DNA of 7,256 nucleotides from Streptomyces speibonae (GTDB lineage: Bacteria; Actinomycetota; Actinomycetes; Streptomycetales; Streptomycetaceae): the NCBI GenBank assembly GCA_000715605.1, contig KL568596.1:28239-35494 (forward strand). The letters are read 5' to 3'. Shown one piece after another: positions 1 through 6,287 of this stretch. The notes beneath the pieces are model-generated. The model saw only the letters and a program-made list of their open reading frames with translations, was not told the origin of the DNA and did no database searches. The position numbers and the translations under genes are program-made. How positions within the stretch are numbered: the stretch's first letter is position 1; each line of letters starts with the position of its first letter.

Positions 1-409
1 CGACCGGCTCGCCGGGCCGTCCGTGCAGCAGCACCCGCAGCGCGGCGGCCATCTCCTCCAGCACGGCCGCGGGGCGGACCCGGGGCCGGTCGTGCACGCC
101 CTCGACGACCCGCTTGCTGGACGTGCCCAGCGCCACGCCCACCGGGCGGCCGGTGACCGCGGCCGTGGAGGCCGCTCCCCGGGCGAGGCCGTACGCGTCC
201 CGCACCGACACGGCCAGCGGACCGGCCGTGAGGGCGACTCTCCCGGTGGCCCGTCCGACGGCCGTCGCCAGCACGAAGGCGTCCCATGTCGGCCCCTCGC
301 CGAGCCACACCTCCGGGTACCCGAGCCGGTCGGCGACCGCCGCCACCCGCAACGGCTCCTCCAGCGGGCTGTCGTCCTCACGCGCTGCCGCCACCACGCT
401 GATCCTCAT
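1..409 (-). CDS. Luciferase-like (LLM) F420-dependent oxidoreductase, N-terminal part
   Basis: About 136 residues can be read on the minus strand from ATG at 409-407 to the window edge; the C-terminal part lies outside. The protein begins MRISVVAAARED and contains ADRLGYPEVWLGEG (about residues 26-39), then TGRVALTAGPLAVSVRDAY and the stretch TGRPVGVALGTSS. This is the usual start of a luciferase-like TIM barrel: first strand, a helix ending in LGY, then the second strand, followed by a comparison-set loop and the VALGTSS strand. Families of this kind in actinomycetes mostly use coenzyme F420, less often FMN, for hydride transfer; the substrate cannot be told. AGGGG lies 7 nt upstream of the ATG, a good ribosome binding site. 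The gene is divergent from a PucR regulator 83 bp away and may be its target (inference). The fold family is fairly sure; the cofactor is an inference. Confidence 0.8.
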   Translation of the reverse strand, partial: MRISVVAAAREDDSPLEEPLRVAAVADRLGYPEVWLGEGPTWDAFVLATAVGRATGRVALTAGPLAVSVRDAYGLARGAASTAAVTGRPVGVALGTSSKRVVEGVHDRPRVRPAAVLEEMAAALRVLLHGRPGEPV

Positions 410-442
410 GGCGGCGCCCCTACCCGGCCGTCCCGGCGCCAA

Positions 443-468
443 CCCCCGGACCTCGGATGTACCGGGGG
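443..468. promoter_or_regulatory. Inverted repeat in the divergent oxidoreductase/pucR spacer, candidate operator
   Basis: CCCCCGG at 443-449 and CCGGGGG at 462-468 form a perfect 7-bp inverted repeat with a 12-bp spacer. A second, smaller repeat, GGATG (455-459) and CATCC (469-473), is interleaved with it. The element sits in the 83-bp gap between two divergent start codons and overlaps the likely -35 region of the regulator gene, where an autoregulatory operator would be expected. GC-rich inverted repeats of this length also arise by chance in such DNA, so the role is inferred. Confidence 0.35.
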
Positions 469-486
469 CATCCGCGCAGGTAGCGT
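458..486 (+). promoter_or_regulatory. Putative leaderless promoter of the PucR-family gene
   Basis: TAGCGT at 481-486 fits the actinobacterial -10 pattern TAnnnT and ends 6 nt before the ATG at 493, so transcription would start at the ATG itself. A weak -35-like hexamer, TGTACC at 458-463, lies 17 bp upstream. No convincing ribosome binding site precedes the ATG; the nearest purine run, AGG at 478-480, is 12 nt away. This agrees with leaderless expression, common in Streptomyces. The -35 match is poor. Confidence 0.4.
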
Positions 487-492
487 CCCGGT

Positions 493-2124
493 ATGGACAG
501 CGGATACGGGAGCCGGGGTGCCTCGATCACCGTCCGGCGGGCGCTGGAGCTGCCGGGGCTGCGCAGCGGGCTGCCGGAGGTCGTGGCGGGCGCCGACCGG
601 CTGGGGCGCACCGTGCGCTGGGTGCACGCGGGCGAGGTGCCGAACATCGCCTCGCTGCTCAAGGGCGGCGAACTGCTGCTGACCACCGGGTACGGGCTGG
701 GCACCCGCCCGGCGGAGCAGCGGGTGTTCGTGCGGACGCTGGCCGAGCGGGGCATCGCGGCGCTCGTGGTGGAGCTGGGCCCGCGCTTCACGCGGCTGCC
801 TGCCGCGCTCGTCGACGCGGCCCGGACGGCGGGTCTGCCGCTGGTCCAGCTGCACCGCGAGGTGCCGTTCGTGACGGTCACCGAGGAGATCCACACCGAG
901 ATCGTCAACGGCCATTACGCGCTGCTTCAGCGCGCGGAGGAGGTGCACCGCCGCTGCACCGAGGCGCTGCTGGGCGGTGGCGGGGTCCCCCAGGTCCTGG
1001 AGATCCTCGCCGGGTTCACCGGCAACCCGGTGTTCCTGGAGACGACCGAAGGACAGCTGCTGTACGCGGCCGGCGAGGGGCCCGAGGGCGCCGACCCGCT
1101 CCAGGTGTGGGAAGGGCTGCGCGACCGGCACCGGGACGACCCGCCGGCCGGTTCGGCCCTGGTGGACGTGCCCGGCGGCGGCCCCGGCAGCGGCGGCGTA
1201 CGGGCGCGTCTGGTGCTGCTGCCGGTGCGCAGCGCGCCGGAGCCGGTGCACCGGATGGCGGCCGAGCGGGCCGCGGGGATCCTCGCGGTGGTGCTGATGC
1301 AGGCGCGTCAGGAGGAGGAGCTGGCGGCGCGCGGCCGCGGGGACTTCCTCACCGACCTCGCCGAGGGCCGGGTCGGCGCGGACGACGCGCCCGCGCAGGC
1401 TCGGGTGCTGGGGTTCAGGCCGGGGGCCGGGCCGCTGCTTCCGGTGGTGATGCGGCTCGGCGACGCGCTGTCCCCGCAGGGGGGCGGCTGGGCGGTGCTG
1501 GCCCGCGCGGTGGGCGAGGAGCTGGCCTCGCTCGGGGTGCCCGTGCTGCTCGGTGTGCGGCCGGTCGAGGGGCGGGTGGTGCTGCTGCTGGGGCTGCGCG
1601 CGGAGGCGGACCGGCCGGCGGTCGCTGACCGGGTGGCGGCCGCGCTGCGGGCCGGGGTGGAGCGCGCGGGCATGCTGCGGCCGGGCGGCGGGCCGCCCGT
1701 GGTGGTGGCCGGGCCCTGCGGCGGCTGGGCGGCGGCGTCCGCGGGGCTGCGGCACGCGGCGGAGACGGCCACCGCGGCGCAGGGGCTGCCCGACCGTCCC
1801 TGGTACGACGCCCGCCGGCTGGACATCGACCTGCTGCTGTGGCGGCTGCGCGGCCACCCGGACCTGGCGGCGTTCGTGGACCGTGCGATCGGGCCGGTGC
1901 TCGAGCACGACCGGCGTTCCCGGCCGCCGCTGCTGCCCACTCTGGAGACCTATCTGGCGCACGCGGGACGCAAGGCGGAGACGGCCCGCGAGCTGCATCT
2001 GAACCGGCAGACGCTCTACAACCGGCTCGCCCGCATCGGGGAGTTGCTGGGCACCGACCTCGACGACCCGCAGACCGTCCTGGCGTTGAGCCTGGCCCTG
2101 CGGGCCCGGCGGCACGTGCCCTGA
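493..2124 (+). CDS. PucR-family transcriptional regulator
   Basis: A 543-residue protein with the standard PucR/CdaR layout. The N-terminal PucR domain spans about residues 10-130, with the family signatures ITVRRALELPGL, RWVHAGEVPNIASLL and GGELLLTTGYGLG. A central sensor-like region follows. At about residues 480-540 is the PucR C-terminal helix-turn-helix: LETYLAHAGRKAETAREL, then HLNRQTLYNRLARIGELLG. Known members control purine, amino-acid or sugar-acid breakdown genes and often act on an adjacent divergent operon; the effector here is unknown. An in-frame TAG at 481-483 means the ATG at 493 is the first possible start, and the conserved domain begins within 15 residues, so the start is well fixed. 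There is no clear ribosome binding site. The gene is convergent with the glycosyltransferase gene, 15 bp between stops. A perfect 10-bp palindrome, GGCACGTGCC (2111-2120), lies in the last codons just before the TGA. Family assignment is firm; the target is an inference from the divergent oxidoreductase. Confidence 0.93.
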   Translation: MDSGYGSRGASITVRRALELPGLRSGLPEVVAGADRLGRTVRWVHAGEVPNIASLLKGGELLLTTGYGLGTRPAEQRVFVRTLAERGIAALVVELGPRFTRLPAALVDAARTAGLPLVQLHREVPFVTVTEEIHTEIVNGHYALLQRAEEVHRRCTEALLGGGGVPQVLEILAGFTGNPVFLETTEGQLLYAAGEGPEGADPLQVWEGLRDRHRDDPPAGSALVDVPGGGPGSGGVRARLVLLPVRSAPEPVHRMAAERAAGILAVVLMQARQEEELAARGRGDFLTDLAEGRVGADDAPAQARVLGFRPGAGPLLPVVMRLGDALSPQGGGWAVLARAVGEELASLGVPVLLGVRPVEGRVVLLLGLRAEADRPAVADRVAAALRAGVERAGMLRPGGGPPVVVAGPCGGWAAASAGLRHAAETATAAQGLPDRPWYDARRLDIDLLLWRLRGHPDLAAFVDRAIGPVLEHDRRSRPPLLPTLETYLAHAGRKAETARELHLNRQTLYNRLARIGELLGTDLDDPQTVLALSLALRARRHVP

Positions 2125-2139
2125 GCGCGCGAACCGGGG

Positions 2140-3261
2140 TCAGATCAGCGGCAGGGGCCGCGTCAACTCGTCGTACACGCTGAGCACCTGGGCGACCGTC
2201 TCGTCCTCGGTCGGCCAGGTGGCCGCCTGGCGCACGCCCCGCTCCCTGAGCAGCTCCCGCCGTGCGGGGTCGGCCAGCAGCCGGACGACGGCGTCGGCGA
2301 GCGCCCGCGCGTTGCCGTACGGGACGAGCTCGGCGGCGTCGCCGACGAGTTCGGGGATGCCGCCCACGCGGGTCGCGACGAGCGGCACGCGCGCGTGGAG
2401 CGCCTCCTGGGCGAGGGCGGAGCGCGCCTCCCACCGGCTCGGCAGCAGGGCGATGTCGGCGGCGGCGAGCAGTTGGGCGACGTCCTCGCGCCGGTCCACG
2501 ATCCTGACGGGCAGCTCCTCGTCCTCGATCCTGCGCTGGAGTTCGCCGCGCAGCGGCCCCTCCCCCGCGACCACCACCAGCGGCACGGGGTCCAGACGCC
2601 GCCACCCGTGGGCGGCGTCCAGCAGCACGTCGTGGCCCCGGTGCTGTTCGAGGGGGCCGACGGCGATGAGCAACGGGCGTCCGACGGCGCCGAGTTCGGC
2701 CCGCACCTTGGACCGCAGCCGGTCGGGGTCGTCCGGCTCCGGGGGCGTACGCGGCCCGGGGGCGGAGACGGCGGCCAGCCGCGCGTCCCGCGCGCCCGTG
2801 GTGCGCGCCCGGTCCACGAGGACGGAGGTCGTCCCGAGCACCACGGTGGCCGCCTTGACGACCCGGCGCTCCAGCACGCGCAGGAAGTGGGCGCGCGGAC
2901 CGTCGGCGTGCGCCCGGTCGTGCCAGGTGACGACGAGCGGTGTGCGCCGTCCGCTGAGGGCAAGGACGGTGCGGAACGAGGCGTGCAGCCCGTGCGCGTG
3001 CACCAGGTCGGCGCCCGTGCAGGCGGCCCGCAGGGCGGCCACGGACGCCGGGTCGCTGCTGCGCGGCACGGGCACGAGCTCGGCGCCCGCGCCGGTGAAG
3101 TCGTAGGTGTGATCCGCCTCCACGGGGGCGCACACCGTGACCCGCACGCCCCGGGCCACGAGCCCCGCGGCCAGCGAGCGCACATGGGCGCTGCCGGCGG
3201 CGTTGCCACCGCCCAGCACCTGTACGGTGCGCATCGGCGAGTGGCTGCTCACGGGGGTCAC
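2140..3261 (-). CDS. GT4-family glycosyltransferase
   Basis: A 373-residue protein with the two-domain GT-B fold of family GT4, which moves a sugar from a nucleotide-sugar donor. The N-terminal half carries VQVLGGGNAAGSAHV (from residue 13), where a glycine-rich acceptor-side loop is usual, and LVHAHGLHASFR (from 86). The C-terminal donor domain has VVAGEGPLRGEL (230-241), ADIALLPSRWE (268-278), the EX7E motif (E278 and E286) and VGGIPELVG (299-307). The Arg of the usual GRL donor-binding loop is Pro203 (GPLEQHRGH), and the usual Lys is Arg208. No signal peptide or membrane segment is seen, so it is probably cytoplasmic or peripheral. GTG at 3261 was chosen because AGGAG (minus strand, 3276-3272) lies 10 nt upstream; the ATG at codon 10 (3234), before RTVQVLGG, has no ribosome binding site and is the alternative. 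It follows recN on the same strand after 251 bp. Donor and acceptor are unknown; roles in lipid, wall or metabolite glycosylation are all possible. Confidence 0.88.
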   Translation of the reverse strand: MTPVSSHSPMRTVQVLGGGNAAGSAHVRSLAAGLVARGVRVTVCAPVEADHTYDFTGAGAELVPVPRSSDPASVAALRAACTGADLVHAHGLHASFRTVLALSGRRTPLVVTWHDRAHADGPRAHFLRVLERRVVKAATVVLGTTSVLVDRARTTGARDARLAAVSAPGPRTPPEPDDPDRLRSKVRAELGAVGRPLLIAVGPLEQHRGHDVLLDAAHGWRRLDPVPLVVVAGEGPLRGELQRRIEDEELPVRIVDRREDVAQLLAAADIALLPSRWEARSALAQEALHARVPLVATRVGGIPELVGDAAELVPYGNARALADAVVRLLADPARRELLRERGVRQAATWPTEDETVAQVLSVYDELTRPLPLI

Positions 3262-3330
3262 GTGGCCGGGGCTCCTGGTTCGGGTCGGACGGTCACGAAG
3301 AACGTACAGAAGGACCGTGCGGAGGGGTGT

Positions 3331-3340
3331 ACCGCGCGGT
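3331..3340. repeat. Perfect 10-bp palindrome upstream of the glycosyltransferase gene
   Basis: ACCGCGCGGT reads the same on both strands and lies 70 bp upstream of the GTG start. A second palindrome, TACGCGTA (3345-3352), follows 4 bp further, and an interrupted one, GTTCC-G-GGAAC, is at 3382-3392. A minus-strand TTGACG hexamer (3361-3356) looks like a -35 box, but I found no -10 at the proper distance. The cluster may mark the promoter or operator region of the glycosyltransferase gene; this is a weak inference. Confidence 0.25.
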
Positions 3341-3463
3341 TCCCTACGCGTACTGCGTCAAGCATGCCAGGACGCACACCCGTTCCGGGAACCACCGGAG
3401 CAGTATCACCGGTCCACCCCCACCACCGGTTCACCCGGACGAGTGACGCGGGCGCCGTCCGCG

Positions 3464-3492
3464 CCTCCCGGCCACCGAGCTGGACCGGGAGG
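3464..3492 (-). terminator. Putative terminator hairpin after recN
   Basis: CCTCCCGG (3464-3471) and CCGGGAGG (3485-3492) form a perfect 8-bp stem with a 13-nt loop, starting 20 nt past the recN stop codon on the minus strand. An alternative 5-bp stem, GGACC/GGTCC (3482-3486 with 3491-3495, loop GGGA), overlaps it. No U-run follows, which is common for Streptomyces terminators. It would separate recN from the glycosyltransferase gene, but the strength cannot be judged by eye. Confidence 0.45.
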
Positions 3493-3512
3493 TCCGGGAC
3501 GGGAAGCGGCGG

Positions 3513-5243
3513 CTACCCGTCCGCCCGGGCCGTGGCCAGCAGTTCCTCCGCGTGCGCCCGGGCCGTCTCCGAGTCCTCCTGTCCGGCGAGCATCCGGGAC
3601 AGCTCCCGCACGCGGTCCTCGCCCTCGAGGACCTTCACGCCGGACCGGGTGACCGATCCGTCGTCGGTCTTCTCCACCAGCAGCTGCCGGTCGGCGAACG
3701 CGGCCACCTGCGGCAGATGCGTGACGACCACGACCTGCGCCGTCTTGGCCAGCCGCGCCAGCCGCCGTCCGATCTCCACCGCCGCCTTGCCGCCCACACC
3801 GGCGTCGACCTCGTCGAAGAGGTAGGTGGGCACCGGGTCCGTGCCGGCGAACACGACCTCCACGGCCAGCATCACCCGCGACAGCTCACCGCCGGAGGCG
3901 CCCTTGGCGATGGGCCGGGGCGGCGCTCCCGGATGCGGGGCGAGCAGCAGCTCGACCTCGTCCACGCCCGACGGCCCGTAGGCGACCGTCCTGCCGCCGA
4001 CCTCGACGCCCTCCGGGTCCTCGGTCTGCCGGATGTCGAACGACACGCGCGCGTGCGGCATCGCCAGCGAGCCCAGCTCCGCGGTCACGGCCGCCGCGAA
4101 CCGCTGCGCCGCCTCCGTCCGCGCGTCGGTCAGCTCCTGGGCCAGGGCGCCCAGTTCGGCACGGAGCGCGTCCCGCTCGGCGGTGAGCTCACCGATCCGC
4201 TCGTCGTCGCCGTCCAGTTCGGTCAGCCGCGCGGCGCTGCGCTCGGCCCACGCCAGCACGGCGGAGACGTCCTCGCCGTACTTGCGGACCAGCCCGGTGA
4301 GCGCGGCCCGCCGCTCCTCGACCGCCGCCAGCCGCAGCGGATCGGAGTCGAGGTCGTCGGCGTACCCCGCCAGTTCCCCGGCGACGTCCCGCAGCAGGAT
4401 GCCGATCTCGCCGATCCGGTCGGTCAGCGCGGCCAGCGCGGGATCGTGGGCCCGCACGGCCTCCAGGGCCCGCTGGGCGCCCGCGACGAGCGTCCCGGCG
4501 TCCACGCCCTCCGGGTCCTCCGGATTCCCGGCCAGCGCGGCGTGCGCGACCGCGGCGGCGGACGCCAGCGCCTCGGCGTGCCCGAGCCGCTCGGCCTCCT
4601 CCGCGAGCTCCACGTCCTCACCCGCGCGGGGCTCCACGGCGGCGATCTCCTCGAGCCCGAAGCGCAGCAGGTCGGCCTCCTGCGCCCGCTCACGCGCGCG
4701 CGTGGTGATCTCGTCGAGCTCCGCGGTGACGGCGCGCAGCCGCTTGTACGCCTCGCCGTACTTGCCGAGCGGCACGGCGACCGCGTACCCGGCGTACCGG
4801 TCGAGCGCCTGCCGCTGCCGGGACAGCTTCAGCAGCCCCTGCTGGTCGGTCTGCCCGTGCACCGCCACGAGCTCGTCGGCGAGCTCCGCGAGCAGCCCCA
4901 CCGGCACGCTCCGCCCGCCCAGGTGCGCCCGTGAGCGCCCCTCGGCGGAGACGGTGCGGCTCACCAGCAGCGTCCCGTCGTCGAGCTCGGCCCCGGCCTC
5001 CTCGGCGCGCACGACCGCCGCGGACGCCTCGGGCACGGCGAGGCGCCCCTCGACGACCGCGTTGCGCGCGCCGATCCGCACCAGGGCCGCGTCCGCGCGT
5101 CCGCCCAGCAGCAGGCCCAGGCTGGTGACCACCATGGTCTTGCCCGCGCCGGTCTCACCGGTGACGGCGGTGAACCCGGGCGACAGCTCGACAACCGCGT
5201 CGTCGATGACACCGAGCGACCGTATCCGCATCTCCTCCAACAC
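3513..5243 (-). CDS. recN: DNA repair protein RecN
   Basis: A 576-residue SMC-like ATPase that binds single-stranded DNA ends and holds broken DNA together during RecA-dependent double-strand break repair. The ATP-binding head is split between the two ends. Walker A GETGAGKT is at residues 29-36, the ABC signature SGGELS at 450-455, Walker B YLFDEVD at 474-480 (D477, E478), and the H-loop with His509 in VVTHLPQVAAF. Between them, about residues 150-400, lies an Ala/Glu/Leu/Arg-rich stretch, the expected antiparallel coiled coil. Length fits the family and all ATPase motifs are intact. The start is GTG at 5243, with TAAGG 8 nt upstream; a downstream ATG at codon 5 is preceded by GGAGGAG but is too close to it. 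It follows nadK by 138 bp, as third gene of the conserved tlyA-nadK-recN cluster. The upstream region has a 12-bp inverted-repeat arm over the ribosome binding site, suggesting separate control. I saw no LexA-type box. Confidence 0.97.
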   Translation of the reverse strand: MLEEMRIRSLGVIDDAVVELSPGFTAVTGETGAGKTMVVTSLGLLLGGRADAALVRIGARNAVVEGRLAVPEASAAVVRAEEAGAELDDGTLLVSRTVSAEGRSRAHLGGRSVPVGLLAELADELVAVHGQTDQQGLLKLSRQRQALDRYAGYAVAVPLGKYGEAYKRLRAVTAELDEITTRARERAQEADLLRFGLEEIAAVEPRAGEDVELAEEAERLGHAEALASAAAVAHAALAGNPEDPEGVDAGTLVAGAQRALEAVRAHDPALAALTDRIGEIGILLRDVAGELAGYADDLDSDPLRLAAVEERRAALTGLVRKYGEDVSAVLAWAERSAARLTELDGDDERIGELTAERDALRAELGALAQELTDARTEAAQRFAAAVTAELGSLAMPHARVSFDIRQTEDPEGVEVGGRTVAYGPSGVDEVELLLAPHPGAPPRPIAKGASGGELSRVMLAVEVVFAGTDPVPTYLFDEVDAGVGGKAAVEIGRRLARLAKTAQVVVVTHLPQVAAFADRQLLVEKTDDGSVTRSGVKVLEGEDRVRELSRMLAGQEDSETARAHAEELLATARADG

Positions 5244-5389
5244 GCACTAGACCTTACGAGGTCGAGGCCCGGGAGTGCGACCGACCCACGCCTGTCACCC
5301 ACGGAGGAGCAGTTTCGGGGCGCGGGGCCGTGTCACTGTGCGGCTCCGCCGCGTCGGCGCGAACGACGACAAGCGCGAGGTCTAGTGCG
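5243..5389. repeat. 12-bp perfect inverted repeat bracketing the nadK-recN gap
   Basis: CGCACTAGACCT at 5243-5254 and AGGTCTAGTGCG at 5378-5389 are exact reverse complements separated by 123 bp. The right arm contains the nadK TAG stop (5384-5382). The left arm contains the AGG of the recN ribosome binding site, the 8-nt spacer and the first base of the recN GTG. Each arm holds one CTAG, a tetramer usually rare in Streptomyces, and I noticed no other in the window. In the minus-strand mRNA the arms could pair and close recN translation initiation. I see no target-site duplication outside the arms, so a mobile element is not supported, though a 147-bp MITE-like remnant is not excluded. Confidence 0.6.
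5250..5263 (-). promoter_or_regulatory. Small hairpin over the recN ribosome binding site
   Basis: On the minus strand GACCT (5263-5259), loop CGTA, AGGTC (5254-5250) can form a 5-bp hairpin that includes the AGG of the recN ribosome binding site TAAGG (5256-5252). It uses the same AGGTC as the 12-bp long-range repeat, so the two pairings exclude each other. The same bases also read TAAGGT (5256-5251), a TAnnnT-type -10 box 7 nt from the GTG, so a near-leaderless recN promoter is another reading; no -35 is evident. Confidence 0.3.
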
Positions 5390-6287
5390 GCGCCCCCCGC
5401 CACCCGGACACGGGCAGCGCGAACTTCGCGACCAGCCGGTCGGTGAACGAGGCGTGGTGCAACCGTGCCAGCCGCACCGGCACCGCCCCCCGGCGCACCT
5501 CCACCCGCGCGCCCGCCGGCAGCTCGACCGTGCGCCGCCCGTCGCACCACAGCACCCCTGGAGGGATGTGCGGCAGCACCTCCACCGCCAGTACCGAGTC
5601 GGGCGAGGTCACCAGCGGCTTGGCGAACAGGGCGTGCGCGCTGATCGGCACCATCAGCAGCGCCTCGACCTCGGGCCACACCACGGGCCCGCCGGCGGAG
5701 AAGGCGTACGCCGTGGACCCGGTCGGGGTGGCGCAGACGATGCCGTCACAGCCGAACCCGGTGACCGGACGGCCGTCGATCTCCAGCACGACCTCCAGCA
5801 TCCGCTCGGCGGACACCTTCTGCACGGCCGCCTCGTTCAGCGCCCAGTCGGTGTGCACGATGTCGCCGTTGCGGTGCACCACGACGTCGACGGTCATCCG
5901 TTCCTCGACCTCGTACGCCCGGCTCACCACCCGGTCGACAACCTTGTCGAGATCGTCCCGTTCGGCCTCCGCGAGGAAGCCGACCCGGCCGAGGTTGACG
6001 CCGAGCATCGGCACCCCGGAGGCGCGGGCGAACTCGGCGCCGCGCAGCAGCGTGCCGTCGCCGCCCAGCACGATCAGCAGCTCACAGCCGTCCAGGCACT
6101 GCGGTGTGGCCTCCTTGACGGTCTCCACGTCGTCCGGCAGCGGCAGGTCCTGGGCCTCGTCCTCCAGCACCCGCACGCCGAGGCCGCTGCGCAGCAGTCC
6201 TCCGACCACGAGTTCGGCGCTGCGGATGGCCGCGGGCCGCCCGGTGTGGGCCAGCAGGAAAACAGTACGAGCTCGGTTCTGTGTCAA
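5382..6287 (-). CDS. nadK: NAD kinase
   Basis: A 301-residue cytoplasmic enzyme that phosphorylates NAD at the 2' hydroxyl of the adenosine ribose, the only route to NADP. The family motifs are intact: GGDGT at residues 75-79 (catalytic Asp77), the NE pair N151-E152 in DWALNEAAV, CDG at 180-182 and TPTGSTAY at 187-194 followed by FSAGGP. Length and full-length similarity fit actinobacterial PpnK. The start is TTG at 6287: GGAGG in the minus-strand run GGAGGGG lies 7 nt upstream and MTQNRARTVFLLAH is the usual family start. The TTG overlaps the tlyA stop as TTGA, indicating translational coupling. The stop codon TAG sits in one arm of the 12-bp inverted repeat that reaches the recN start. A small variation is VCATPTGSTAY, where STPTGSTAY is usual; the change lies outside the catalytic positions. 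Confidence 0.97.
   Translation of the reverse strand: MTQNRARTVFLLAHTGRPAAIRSAELVVGGLLRSGLGVRVLEDEAQDLPLPDDVETVKEATPQCLDGCELLIVLGGDGTLLRGAEFARASGVPMLGVNLGRVGFLAEAERDDLDKVVDRVVSRAYEVEERMTVDVVVHRNGDIVHTDWALNEAAVQKVSAERMLEVVLEIDGRPVTGFGCDGIVCATPTGSTAYAFSAGGPVVWPEVEALLMVPISAHALFAKPLVTSPDSVLAVEVLPHIPPGVLWCDGRRTVELPAGARVEVRRGAVPVRLARLHHASFTDRLVAKFALPVSGWRGAPH

Noticed and set aside
1243..1254. Perfect 12-bp palindrome CCGGTGCACCGG
   Set aside because: It lies well inside the PucR coding region and is made of common high-GC codons; no sign that it does more than code.
406..2115. A 569-codon open frame on the minus strand opposite the PucR gene, and similar long antisense frames opposite recN (4033-5250) and nadK (5443-6609)
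   Set aside because: They are low-complexity Arg/Pro/Gly/Ser/Gln translations without recognisable domains. High-GC genes leave opposite-strand frames free of stop codons, and the opposing genes have clear family motifs.
2111..2120. GGCACGTGCC palindrome as a bidirectional terminator between the convergent genes
   Set aside because: A palindrome without a central loop forms a poor RNA hairpin, it lies inside the pucR coding end, and no U-run follows on either strand.
5360..5377. Minus-strand TTGTCGTCG near the nadK stop, similar to the TTGTCRGTG half of the mycobacterial RecA-independent DNA-damage promoter
   Set aside because: Only 7 of 9 bases match and no TAnnnT box lies 8 bp downstream.
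5243..5389. Insertion sequence or MITE ended by the 12-bp inverted repeat
   Set aside because: No direct duplication flanks the arms and the element fits exactly the gap between two genes of a conserved cluster, which a regulatory role explains better; kept only as a remote alternative.
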